DNA of 64,000 bases, taken from NCBI RefSeq assembly GCF_019375475.1, contig NZ_JAHXGQ010000010.1:124001-188000 (forward strand), written 5' to 3'. Under the pieces are notes generated by a model. It saw only the letters and a program-made list of their open reading frames with translations. It did no database searches and had not been told where the DNA came from. Every line of letters begins with the position of its first letter. Position 1 is the first letter of the stretch. The translations under genes and the position numbers were made by a program. Below are positions 32,193 through 40,941 of the stretch, piece by piece. The DNA comes from Saccharothrix obliqua. GTDB lineage: Bacteria; Actinomycetota; Actinomycetes; Mycobacteriales; Pseudonocardiaceae.

Positions 32193-34459
32193 GCGGCAGC
32201 GAACAACTACCGCCCCCGCGGACGAACCCGTTCTCGCCGATGGCGGTCGCGCTGATCATCGACGACGACTCCGACGCGGCGGACGTCACCGTGGCCACCG
32301 ACGCGAGCAGGCAGGCGGTCTCGCACCTCGACGCCTACCTCTCCGCCCCGCCCGGCACGGGTTCGGTGGTGGCCGTGCTCGGCGACTACGGCACCGGCAA
32401 GACGCACCTCGCGGTCCGGTTGGTGCGGCACGCCCGCAAGGCCCTGGACGACCCGTCGCGCGCGATGTACCTGGAGGCGACGGCGGAGAGCTTCGTCGAG
32501 CTGTACCGGCGGTTCATGCGGCGGCTGGGTCGCGAGGGCGTGCGGGCGCACGTCAGCGACTACTACGCGGACATCGTCGCCGAGTCGCTGGAGAGCACCG
32601 GTCTCACCGCCGACACCCTGGAGTGGCTCGGCACCCGCGGCCTGGAGCCCCGGGAGGTGGTGGAGCGGCTCGGGCTGATGGAGAGCGCGCTGCTCCGCAA
32701 GGTCCAGGACACGTTGCGCCAGATCACCAACAACAAGGACTTCGGCACCGCGCTGACGTTGTTGCTGCGCCCCGGTTTCGAGCACCCCGTGTGGTCGTGG
32801 TTGCTCGGTGGCGCGCCGGACCAGGTGCTGGTGGAGCGCGGTATCACCACGCCGATCGACACCGAGGTGGCCGCGCTGGAGGCGATGGGCGTGTTCGCCC
32901 TGCTGTTCGGCGGGCGGCAGCGGCGGTTCGTGCTGGCCGTGGACGAGCTGGACAAGATCTTCCGCGCGGACAGCAGGCCGCAGGCCGGGACCATGGCGGC
33001 GTTCCAGACGATGCTGGAGGTGTTCGCGAAGGCCGGCGCGTGCCTGGTGCTGTGCGGGTTGCCGGAGTTCCGGTCGGTGCTCTCGCCCGCCGTCCGGCAG
33101 CGCATCCCCTACACGGTGACCATGTCCGGGCTCGGCCACGCGCAGGTGCGCGAGTTCGTGCTGCGTGCCCAGCAGGCGGCCACGGGCGTGGCCGCGCTCG
33201 CCCCGTTCACCCCGGAGACCGTCCGCTACCTGCGGGACGTGGCGGGCGGCAACACCCGCAACGTGGTCCGGTTGTGCCACCGGGTGTTCCGCCTGGTGGA
33301 CGACCGGGCGCGGGACACCGGCGACCCCGGCGTGACGGCGACCGACGAGATGGTGCGGCAGGCGGCGCGCGACCTGTTCGGCTCGCTCAGCGCGGACGAC
33401 CTGGACGGCGTGGTGCGGCGGCTGCTGGACGCGAACGGCTGGGAGTACCGGCGGCTGCACCTGCTGGGTCCCGGCGAGGAGTCGATGGCGGACTACTGGG
33501 TGACGTTCCCGGAGCGCGCGGGCGGGTGCGCCGTGCTGATCACGGGTTCGCTGCTGGACAACGCGGACCTGGCGGCCGTGATGCGGCGGGTGTCCGCGGT
33601 GCGGGAGGCCGAGTCCGACGCGGAGGTCGTGCTGCTGGTGAACGGCGCGCTGACCGACGGCGTGGCCATCCAGTTGCGGGAACCGCTGGGCGGCGAGCCG
33701 CTGGTGTACGCGGAGCGGACGTTCGCCGACGACTTCAAGGCGGTGGTCGGCGCGAGCGGCAGGCGGCTCGCGGACGACGCGCCGCGCGACCCGCTGGCCG
33801 CGCTGCGGCAGCGGATGGACCAGCTCTCCCGGCAGCAGTCGAGCATCTACGGTTTCATCGAGCAGCTGGCGGAGCACGTGGACGGCGTGCGCACGTCGGC
33901 GGACCGGCAGTTCGGCGCGATCGGCAGGCAGCTCTCCCTGCTGATCGGTTCCGCGCCGGCGCGGGCGGCGGCGGACCACCGGCTGCCCGGCGAGGTGGAG
34001 CGGCTGTTCCGGGACGCGCTGGACGCGCTGGAGGGCCTGGTCCAGGTCGACATGATGCTGGACGAGGCGTTCGACTTCGCGCCCGCGCCGACGCAGGAGG
34101 CGGTGCACCGGCGGCTGCGCACGCCCGAGTTCACCGACGCCGCCGCGAAGGCGATCCTGATCCAGAAGACGGTGCTCGCGTTCCGCGGCGCGATCGCCGA
34201 GTGGTACCGGGGCGACGGCGAGGCGGAGGAGGCGGAGGACCGGCTGGAGGAGCTGTGCCGGATCTACGACGACATCGTGGAGTTCCTGCCGCTGTTCGAC
34301 CTCGACCCGCTGTTCGGCCTGCCGCCGTGGAGCGGGCGGGCCGGTGGGCTGGTCGCGGACGTGGGGCAGCCGGCTCGCCGCAACCGGGTGCACGAGGCGC
34401 TGCGCAACCTCAGCCCGCGGGTGCGGCGTGCCGTGCTCAGCTCGTCGCACACGGCTTGA
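32189..34459 (+). CDS. Large P-loop ATPase, second of a pair (AAA/KAP-like)
   Basis: A 756-aa protein. It shares the TNPFSPMAV-type N-terminal segment with its partner, then Walker A VLGDYGTGKTHLAVR (about 64-79), Walker B RRFVLAVDELDKIF (about 246-259), a sensor-like LVLCGLPEF and an arginine-rich lid (GGNTRNVVRLCHRVFRL). After residue 400 come a possible effector region and a coiled-coil-prone segment (LRQRMDQLSRQQSSIYGFIE). The architecture resembles ATPases of conflict or signalling systems. The target is unknown. It is coupled to the preceding ATPase by a four-base overlap. Confidence 0.78.
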   Translation: MSGSEQLPPPRTNPFSPMAVALIIDDDSDAADVTVATDASRQAVSHLDAYLSAPPGTGSVVAVLGDYGTGKTHLAVRLVRHARKALDDPSRAMYLEATAESFVELYRRFMRRLGREGVRAHVSDYYADIVAESLESTGLTADTLEWLGTRGLEPREVVERLGLMESALLRKVQDTLRQITNNKDFGTALTLLLRPGFEHPVWSWLLGGAPDQVLVERGITTPIDTEVAALEAMGVFALLFGGRQRRFVLAVDELDKIFRADSRPQAGTMAAFQTMLEVFAKAGACLVLCGLPEFRSVLSPAVRQRIPYTVTMSGLGHAQVREFVLRAQQAATGVAALAPFTPETVRYLRDVAGGNTRNVVRLCHRVFRLVDDRARDTGDPGVTATDEMVRQAARDLFGSLSADDLDGVVRRLLDANGWEYRRLHLLGPGEESMADYWVTFPERAGGCAVLITGSLLDNADLAAVMRRVSAVREAESDAEVVLLVNGALTDGVAIQLREPLGGEPLVYAERTFADDFKAVVGASGRRLADDAPRDPLAALRQRMDQLSRQQSSIYGFIEQLAEHVDGVRTSADRQFGAIGRQLSLLIGSAPARAAADHRLPGEVERLFRDALDALEGLVQVDMMLDEAFDFAPAPTQEAVHRRLRTPEFTDAAAKAILIQKTVLAFRGAIAEWYRGDGEAEEAEDRLEELCRIYDDIVEFLPLFDLDPLFGLPPWSGRAGGLVADVGQPARRNRVHEALRNLSPRVRRAVLSSSHTA

Positions 34460-34610
34460 CGGGTCAACGCGCCGGGGAAACCCGGTTCCCAGCACGCCGA
34501 CCCCGGCCAGGCCCCACGCGAACCACCCCGTCGCGGAGCCCGGTGCGCCACGCCGCGCACCAAGCCCACGGCAATCCGAGGATCAAGCCGATCCGAGGCT
34601 CACCACAAGA

Positions 34611-35621
34611 TCACAACGCCCCCCGAAGCCGCTCCGCGAGCGCCGACATCCGCCCGTCCGCCTCACCGACGCGGGACTGGTCGATCGTCACACCCACCAC
34701 GTACTCGCCGGCGGCCAGCCGGTAGTAGTAGATCGCCCCCATCTCCACGTCGAGCACCGCCCGCACCAGCAACCCGCCGACCGCCGGCCGCACGGCCCGG
34801 TTCAGCCGCGTCGCCAGCTCACCCAGTTCCCGCGCGAACCCGTGGTAGAACCGCCGCCGCGCCTCGACCGCGATCTGCTTGAAGAACGGCCCGAGCGCCG
34901 GGTCCGCGAGCCGGTCCACCAGGGTCCGCACCTCACCGCCCGCGACGTGCGCCACCAGGTGGAGGTCGCGGTCCTGGAGGGCGTCCAGGCACACGTCCAG
35001 CGCGTCGCCCGCCACCGCCACGTGCGGTGTCACGTCGACCCGCGCGGGCAGCGGCACGACGCCGCCGAAGGTCTCCCAGCCACCCGGGTTGAGCGAGCCG
35101 AGGCTGAGTTCGGCACGCAGCGCGGTGGCCAGCTCGGCGACCGCCCGGTCCGCGGCGTCCACCGCCGGGTGGCCGAACAGCGGTCCCGGGTCGGCGTGGT
35201 CCAGCACCAGGCCCACGACGTGCTCGGTGGGCACCACCGAGTCGCAGAACAACGCGCCCTCCTCGGTGTGCAGCACGGTCCGGATCAGGCGGCCGGTGCG
35301 TGCCTCCTGCAACACCCGGTCCAGCGCGGTGACCTGGAACGCCAGGTGCCTGCCCAGCCGCTTCAGCTCGTCGCGCCGGGTGCCGCCGGGCAACGCGCCC
35401 GGTGGTGGCGGCGGGTCGCCCAGCACGTCCACGCCGAAGTCGAACACCCCGCTGCTGTAGTGCGCGAGGTGGTGCAGGGCGCTGCTCTTCGCGATGGCCG
35501 AGCGGCAGGCGTGCCTGGTCGTGTCGAACTCGGGGCCCAGGTGCTCGGCCTCCTCCTCGTACAGCTCCACGCCGATCCTCTCTCGCTCGGGTCGGGCCTC
35601 AGGTGTGCGGGATGTCGACAT
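34611..35621 (-). CDS. Hypothetical protein, 336 aa, next to the FxSxx TPR gene
   Basis: An alpha/beta protein of unknown family. The frame starts at an ATG 23 bases before the end of the upstream 1254-aa gene, so the two overlap and are probably cotranslated. Notable segments are VELYEEEAEHLGPEFDTTRH, a repeat of similar halves each with a VVPTEHVVGLVLDHADP or AAGEYVVGVTIDQSRVG strand-turn pattern, and RRFYHGFARELGELA. The two related halves suggest an internal duplication. A role with the STAND protein is inferred from the overlap. Confidence 0.7.
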   Translation of the reverse strand: MSTSRTPEARPERERIGVELYEEEAEHLGPEFDTTRHACRSAIAKSSALHHLAHYSSGVFDFGVDVLGDPPPPPGALPGGTRRDELKRLGRHLAFQVTALDRVLQEARTGRLIRTVLHTEEGALFCDSVVPTEHVVGLVLDHADPGPLFGHPAVDAADRAVAELATALRAELSLGSLNPGGWETFGGVVPLPARVDVTPHVAVAGDALDVCLDALQDRDLHLVAHVAGGEVRTLVDRLADPALGPFFKQIAVEARRRFYHGFARELGELATRLNRAVRPAVGGLLVRAVLDVEMGAIYYYRLAAGEYVVGVTIDQSRVGEADGRMSALAERLRGAL

Positions 35622-38600
35622 CGCACTCCAGCCAGCCGTGGTCCGCCGGGTGCGCCGCGAGACGCAGGTTGTGCGCGGCCACCTCCGTGTGCGGGTGGTC
35701 GGGACCGAGGAACTCGACGCAGTCCGCATGCGCTTCGGCGATCAGCTGGGCGGCGAGGTCCACCTGGCCCGCCGCGGCACGCACCCGCGCCTCGTCCACG
35801 GCCGCCGCCAGCGTCCACGGGTGCGTGTCGCCGAGCCGGTCGCGCAGCGCTTCCGCCGCCGCCGACACGTGCTCCACCGCACCCGCGTGGTCGTCCGCGG
35901 CACGCAGCGCCAGCCCGAGCCCCAGCCGGCACAGGGCGAGGAACGGGTGGTCGTCGCGGATGCCCTCCAGGCGCCGGAAACCGGCCAGCGCGTCCCGCGC
36001 CAGCTCGACCGCCAGGTCCGGGTCGCCGCCGACCCGCCGGTGGTCGGCGGAGAAGCTCAACGCGCAGCCCAGCGTGTACGGGTGGTCGGGGCCGATCACC
36101 TCGCGGTAGTCCCGCAACGCCTTGCCGGTCCGCTCCTTCGCCGCACCGGCACGACCCGCCAGGCGCAACGCGATGGCGTAGTTCCAGCGCACGCCGATCT
36201 GCGTCTGGTTGAGTTCCGGGCGCAGGCTCTGGAGCTTCTGCGACGCCTCCAGCAACGCGTCCAGCGCCTCCGGGTAGCGGCCCAGCTCACGCAGGTACAG
36301 GCCGATCTGGGCGAGCGTCGCCCAGGTGAACTCGTCGCGCTCACCGAACAACCGCCTGCGCCGCGCGAAGTTGTCCTCCTCCAGCGCCAGCGCGCCCGCC
36401 GCGTCACCGGACAGGAACGTCGACGACGCCAGGTTGTTCGCCGCGCGCCGGGTGTCCGGGTGGTCGTCGCCCAGCACCTCGCGCAGGTTGCTCCACGTCG
36501 CCTGGTCCTCCACCAGCGCCTCGGTGAACAACCCGAGCCCACGCAGGTCGCCGCCCCGGCCGCGGGCCGTGATCAACGCCTGCGGGTGGGTGAGGTCGAG
36601 GGCGCGCCGCTGCCGCGCGAGCGCCAGGTCGTCCAGCCGCAACGCCTCGGCGGGCTCGCCGAGCACGCGGTGCACGTTCGCGAGCTGCGCCGCCAACCGG
36701 TTGCGCAGCGGGTCGTCCGGGCCGAACCGGCGGGTCCACGAGTCCAGCAGCTCGCGACCCGGTTCCAGCGCGGCCCGCCGCACACCCGCGCCGCCGTCGG
36801 TGAACAGGAACCGCACCTGGTTGACCAGCCAGCGGCGCACCCGCGGGTCGTCGGCGCGCACCGCGCCGGACGGGAACACGTGCCGTTGCAGCTCCTGGAA
36901 CCGGGCGCGGCGGGTCGGCGACTTGTCCTCCACCTCGGTGGGCGCGAACGCGGCGAGCGCGGCCAGCACGTCCGCCCGCCTGGCCTCCCGCTCGGCGGGC
37001 GCCATCGCGCCGCGCAGCGCGCGTTGCACGACCCGGTGCAGCCGCAGCGAATACTCGTCGCCCCAGTCGACCCGGAACAGGCCGTGCCGCGCGCCGGTCC
37101 ACAGCACGCGGTCCACCTCGCCGGCGTCCAGCGCGATCGGTTCGGCGTCCACGCCGCCCACCGCGACCAACCGGTCCAGGAACGCGGGCGAGCGCACCAG
37201 GCCGAGCGCGACGCCCTCCGGGGACAGGAACGCGCACAGCCGCGCGAGCAGCACCGCGACCCGACCGGTCGCGCTCTCCCGCAGCGAGCCGGTCACCACC
37301 GCCACCACGCGGTCGACGTCGCCGTGCCCGCGCCGACCGGCACGTCCGTCCACTTCGGACACGTCGGTCCGGGCGAGGCGGTCGAAGAACGTGCGCACCG
37401 CCCACCCGGCGGCGTCCGCGGCGGACGACCCCGCGCCCCGCTCCGCCCGCGACGTCTCCGCCAGCCACGACCCCGCCAGGTCCAGCGCCAGCGGCAGCCC
37501 GCGCACCTCCGCCGCGACCCGCCGCGCGTCGTCCGCGCCCAGGCCCGGCACCCGGTCCAGCAGCAGCGCGGTGCTGTCCGCCGCGTCCATCGGCGTCAGC
37601 TCCACCGCGGGCGCCGCGGCCGTGTTCGACGTGATCAGCACGTGACCGGTCGTGCCGGGCGGCAGCAGGTCGGCGATCGCGTCGAGGTCGTCCGCGTTGT
37701 CGTAGACGAGCAGGAAGCGGGCGAACGCCGGGTCGTTCGCGAGCCGGTCCAGCGCGGTCAGCGAGCCGAAGTCCGTGGAACCCGGCAGCCGCAACCGCAC
37801 CGCCAGCTCGGACAGGCCGAGCTGCACCGACTGCCGGTCCTGCGCCGACAACCACCACACCGCGTCGTAGTCGGCGGAGAACCGGTAGGCGTACTCCAGC
37901 GCCAGTTCGCTCTTGCCCACGCCGGGTTCGCCGTTCAGCGTGACCACGGCGCGTTCGTCGCCCGCGTCGACGAACTCGTCGCGCAACGCCTCCACGTCCG
38001 CGTCCCGCCCGACGAACGCGCGGTGCCGCGGCGGCAGGCGGAACACCACCGGGTCGGTGCCGGGTAACCGCATCGGCGCGTCGTGCGCCGTGCCCGGTCG
38101 GTCGATCAACCCGAAGTGGCCGAGCAGCTTCGCGCTCAACGTGCCCGGCAGGTGGGCGTGCACCGCCAACGCGCCGGTGGTCTCCTCCGCGTCCGGGGCG
38201 AGCAGCAGGCGCAGCACCTCCGCGGGCGCACCCCGCCGGTGCGCCACCTCCACCGGCGCGGCACGCGGGTGCGGCGACACCAGCACCACGACGCCGTCCA
38301 CGTCCCGGACGGCGTCCCGGACCGCGCCCGACGAGAGGGTCACCTGCGCGCCCGCGCGTTCCAGTTGGCCACGCACCCAATCCGCCCAGGCCCGGTCCGG
38401 CGCGGCGTACACGACGGCGATCCGGTCCGCGTCGGCCGACGACGCCAGGCCGAACACCCGGCGGTAGCGGGCACGCAGGACCGCGGGCACCGGCACGCAC
38501 TCGGTGACCGCGCCGCCGCTGACCGCGCTCGCCAGCCGCCCGTACGGCGCCTCCAGCGCGTCGCCGCCCGGCTCTTCGGCGAGGATCGCCAACAACGGGT

Positions 38601-39363
38601 CGAACGCGTCGAACGGCCGGTACGGCAGCTCGACCGTGCCGCCGTCGGGCACCCGCTTCGCCTGTCCCGCCAGCAGTTCCGCGAACGCGGTGCGGATCTG
38701 CGACCGGATGCGCTGCGCGCGGGACTGCTCGGCGTCGTCGAACAACGTCGCGACCGGCACCACGTCGATCCGGATCGGCGCGCGGCGGCGCACCTGGGTC
38801 GCCAGGTCGGCCGCGTCCGCGATCGCCCGCGGTCGCGGGCGGAAGCACACCACGACCAGTTCGCACAGCGTGGCGATCAGCGTCAGCGACTCCTCCGCCG
38901 CACCGGTCGGCGCGTCGATCAGCACGTCGTCGTACGCGGACTCGGCGAACCTGGCGCGCAGTTCGGCGATCGCGCCCGCGTCGCCGTGCCGCGACTCGGG
39001 CAGCGGCCGGCCCGCCGAATCCGTCGGCGTCGGCGCCACCACGTCGATGTGGCCGCGCGCGCCGGGCAGCGGCGGCGCGAACCGCTCCGCCACCGGCGGC
39101 CGACCCTCCTCGCCGGACGGGTCCGCGTGGTAAGCGGCGAGCAGCGCACGGCCCAGCGGGTCCGGCAACGCCTCGCGGGACACCAGGAACGGTTCCAGGT
39201 ACTCGCGCACCTGCGGCACCTCGGAACCCCAGTCCACCACGAGCACGCGCCTGCCCGCGCTCGCCAGCACCCACGCCAGGTTCGCCACCGCACTCGTGCG
39301 CCCGGTGCCGCCGGTCGCTGACAGGAACGCCGTGACGCCGGTGTGGCCCTGGCTCGCGCTCAT
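35599..39363 (-). CDS. fxsT: FxSxx-COOH system TPR protein: ParA-like, TIR-like, NB-ARC and TPR domains
   Basis: A 1254-aa STAND protein. Residues about 8-240 resemble a ParA/MinD domain, but the deviant Walker A reads TGGTGRTS, with Thr in place of the signature lysine of KGGTGRT. About 305-420 is a TIR-like fold (RIAVVYAAPDRAWADWVRGQ, VVVLVSPHPRAA). NB-ARC follows with P-loop NGEPGVGKSELALEYA (about 475-490) and FLLVYDNADD. The rest is TPR helices (about 850-1240). This multi-domain layout accompanies FxSxx-COOH peptides. The ATG at 39363 has GGAG seven bases upstream and is preferred to the GTG eleven codons earlier. The precursor gene lies just upstream on the same strand. Confidence 0.88.
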   Translation of the reverse strand: MSASQGHTGVTAFLSATGGTGRTSAVANLAWVLASAGRRVLVVDWGSEVPQVREYLEPFLVSREALPDPLGRALLAAYHADPSGEEGRPPVAERFAPPLPGARGHIDVVAPTPTDSAGRPLPESRHGDAGAIAELRARFAESAYDDVLIDAPTGAAEESLTLIATLCELVVVCFRPRPRAIADAADLATQVRRRAPIRIDVVPVATLFDDAEQSRAQRIRSQIRTAFAELLAGQAKRVPDGGTVELPYRPFDAFDPLLAILAEEPGGDALEAPYGRLASAVSGGAVTECVPVPAVLRARYRRVFGLASSADADRIAVVYAAPDRAWADWVRGQLERAGAQVTLSSGAVRDAVRDVDGVVVLVSPHPRAAPVEVAHRRGAPAEVLRLLLAPDAEETTGALAVHAHLPGTLSAKLLGHFGLIDRPGTAHDAPMRLPGTDPVVFRLPPRHRAFVGRDADVEALRDEFVDAGDERAVVTLNGEPGVGKSELALEYAYRFSADYDAVWWLSAQDRQSVQLGLSELAVRLRLPGSTDFGSLTALDRLANDPAFARFLLVYDNADDLDAIADLLPPGTTGHVLITSNTAAAPAVELTPMDAADSTALLLDRVPGLGADDARRVAAEVRGLPLALDLAGSWLAETSRAERGAGSSAADAAGWAVRTFFDRLARTDVSEVDGRAGRRGHGDVDRVVAVVTGSLRESATGRVAVLLARLCAFLSPEGVALGLVRSPAFLDRLVAVGGVDAEPIALDAGEVDRVLWTGARHGLFRVDWGDEYSLRLHRVVQRALRGAMAPAEREARRADVLAALAAFAPTEVEDKSPTRRARFQELQRHVFPSGAVRADDPRVRRWLVNQVRFLFTDGGAGVRRAALEPGRELLDSWTRRFGPDDPLRNRLAAQLANVHRVLGEPAEALRLDDLALARQRRALDLTHPQALITARGRGGDLRGLGLFTEALVEDQATWSNLREVLGDDHPDTRRAANNLASSTFLSGDAAGALALEEDNFARRRRLFGERDEFTWATLAQIGLYLRELGRYPEALDALLEASQKLQSLRPELNQTQIGVRWNYAIALRLAGRAGAAKERTGKALRDYREVIGPDHPYTLGCALSFSADHRRVGGDPDLAVELARDALAGFRRLEGIRDDHPFLALCRLGLGLALRAADDHAGAVEHVSAAAEALRDRLGDTHPWTLAAAVDEARVRAAAGQVDLAAQLIAEAHADCVEFLGPDHPHTEVAAHNLRLAAHPADHGWLECDVDIPHT

Positions 39364-39445
39364 CGGCTGCTCCAGCGGGGATTCGGGGTTCAGCACTTTC
39401 CTCGGCTCGGTCGCTCGGTCACGGCAGTCACCGCGGTCACCGTGG

Positions 39446-39655
39446 TCACAAAGAACTCTCGAACGCCGCGAACCTGTTCGGCAGCTCGGCGTTCTCGGCG
39501 AGGATGCGGTGCAGTGCCGCGCGCAACGCCGTGTCGGGCAGTTCGGCCAACCGGGCGAGGTCCAGACCCGTGACGTCCAGGAGTTCCGACTCCAGCCCGG
39601 CGGCCGGCACCTGGTCCCACTCGAAGTCCACGCCCAGGACCGGTTCTTCCGCCAT
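39446..39655 (-). CDS. fxsA: FxSxx-COOH ribosomal peptide precursor (FxsA-like)
   Basis: A 69-aa peptide starting MAEEPVLGVDFEWDQ and ending RFAAFESSL at the stop codon, so the last five residues F65-E-S67-S-L fit the FxSxx-COOH rule exactly. The helical leader (LDLARLAELPDTALRAALHR) is typical. In such systems a radical SAM enzyme cross-links the Phe ring to the Ser beta-carbon as a three-residue cyclophane. F62-A-A could be a second partial site. A GAGGGGGTGAG ribosome site precedes the ATG. It is divergent from the radical SAM gene and upstream of the TPR gene. Confidence 0.9.
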   Translation of the reverse strand: MAEEPVLGVDFEWDQVPAAGLESELLDVTGLDLARLAELPDTALRAALHRILAENAELPNRFAAFESSL

Positions 39656-39819
39656 CCCGACTCACCCCCTCACCGCAAACCTGCGGGTTGGTCCGCAGTG
39701 CGCCACACCCCATCCTAGTGCGCGGCAACGAGGAATGCGGCGAATCCTCCGATCGGCGGAAGTAGTGACGGGTCCGATGTGTTTGGTTTGGTTCGGGGGC
39801 CGATCGAACGGGGGGCCGG

Positions 39820-40941
39820 ATGGAAGCTCGGCCGTTCCACCAGTTCGTGGTGAAGGCGCACAGCCGCTGCAACCTCGCCTGCGACTACTGCTACGTCTAC
39901 GAACTCGCCGACCGGGGCTGGCGCGATCGACCCCGGTCGATGTCGCCCGCCGTCGTGCGGCACACCGCCGAACGGGTGGCGAGGCACGTCCGCACCCACG
40001 CCCTGACCGAGGTGGAAGTGGTGCTGCACGGCGGGGAACCGCTGCTGATCGGACCGGCGGCGCTGGAGTCGCTGGTGCGGGTGTTCCGCGCCGCGGTGCC
40101 CGCCCGCGTCCGGTTCTCCGTGCAGACCAACGGAACCCTGCTCGACCGGCCGATGCTGGAACTGCTGCGCGCGCTGGGCGTCCGGGTCGGCGTGAGCGTC
40201 GACGGCTCGCCGGAGAGCCACGACCGGCACCGCGTCCGACCCGACGGCACGGGCAGTTGGGACGCGGTCCGCACCGCGCTGCACCTGCTCGCCGACGAGT
40301 TCCGCCCGGTGTACGGCGGCCTGCTGTGCGTGGTCGACGTGCGGGACGACCCGGTCCGAACCTATGAATCCCTGCGTGAATTCACACCGCCCGTGGTGGA
40401 TTTCCTGCTACCGCACGGGAACTGGTCGGCACCGCCGCCGGGACGCGTTCCCGGCGCACCCGAAGCGCCCTACGGTGAATGGCTCGTCGAGTTGTTCGAG
40501 CACTGGTACGTCGCGCCGGAAACACGCGTCCGGCTGTTCGAGGAGTTGTTGAACGTGGTGTTGGGCGGCCGATCCGGGTTGGAAGGCGTGGGATTGACGC
40601 CGAGCGCGCAGATAGTGGTGGAAACGGACGGTTCGCTTTCGGTGTCGGACATCCTCGCGTCGTCGTCACCGCGTGCCGCGCGCACCGGGCTGCACGTGCT
40701 GCGCGACGACTTCGACCGGGCGGCCGTGCTGCCGGCCGTGCTGGCGGAGCGCGCGGGCCTGGCCGGGTTGAGCGCGACGTGCCGGAAGTGCCCGGTGGTC
40801 GCGGTGTGCGGCGGCGGCCTGCGGGCGCACCGGTTCGACGGCAGCGGTTTCGACCGGCCCTCGGTGTACTGCCCGGACCTGTTCCGGCTGACCACCCACA
40901 TGCGGGAGCGCGTGGCCGCCGACCTGGCGGCGCTGGCGTGA
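39820..40941 (+). CDS. fxsB: FxsB-family radical SAM/SPASM peptide-modifying enzyme
   Basis: A 373-aa radical SAM enzyme. C17-x3-C21-x2-C24 in HSRCNLACDYCYVYE binds the SAM cluster. GGEPLL (SAM-binding) and SVQTNGTLLD follow. The C-terminal SPASM region carries CRKCPVVAVCGGGLRAHRF and VYCPDLF, ligands for auxiliary Fe-S clusters. FxsB enzymes form the Phe-to-Ser C-C cyclophane in FxSxx peptides. The precursor lies 164 bp away on the opposite strand, and the HExxH gene follows with a four-base GTGA overlap. Confidence 0.93.
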   Translation: MEARPFHQFVVKAHSRCNLACDYCYVYELADRGWRDRPRSMSPAVVRHTAERVARHVRTHALTEVEVVLHGGEPLLIGPAALESLVRVFRAAVPARVRFSVQTNGTLLDRPMLELLRALGVRVGVSVDGSPESHDRHRVRPDGTGSWDAVRTALHLLADEFRPVYGGLLCVVDVRDDPVRTYESLREFTPPVVDFLLPHGNWSAPPPGRVPGAPEAPYGEWLVELFEHWYVAPETRVRLFEELLNVVLGGRSGLEGVGLTPSAQIVVETDGSLSVSDILASSSPRAARTGLHVLRDDFDRAAVLPAVLAERAGLAGLSATCRKCPVVAVCGGGLRAHRFDGSGFDRPSVYCPDLFRLTTHMRERVAADLAALA

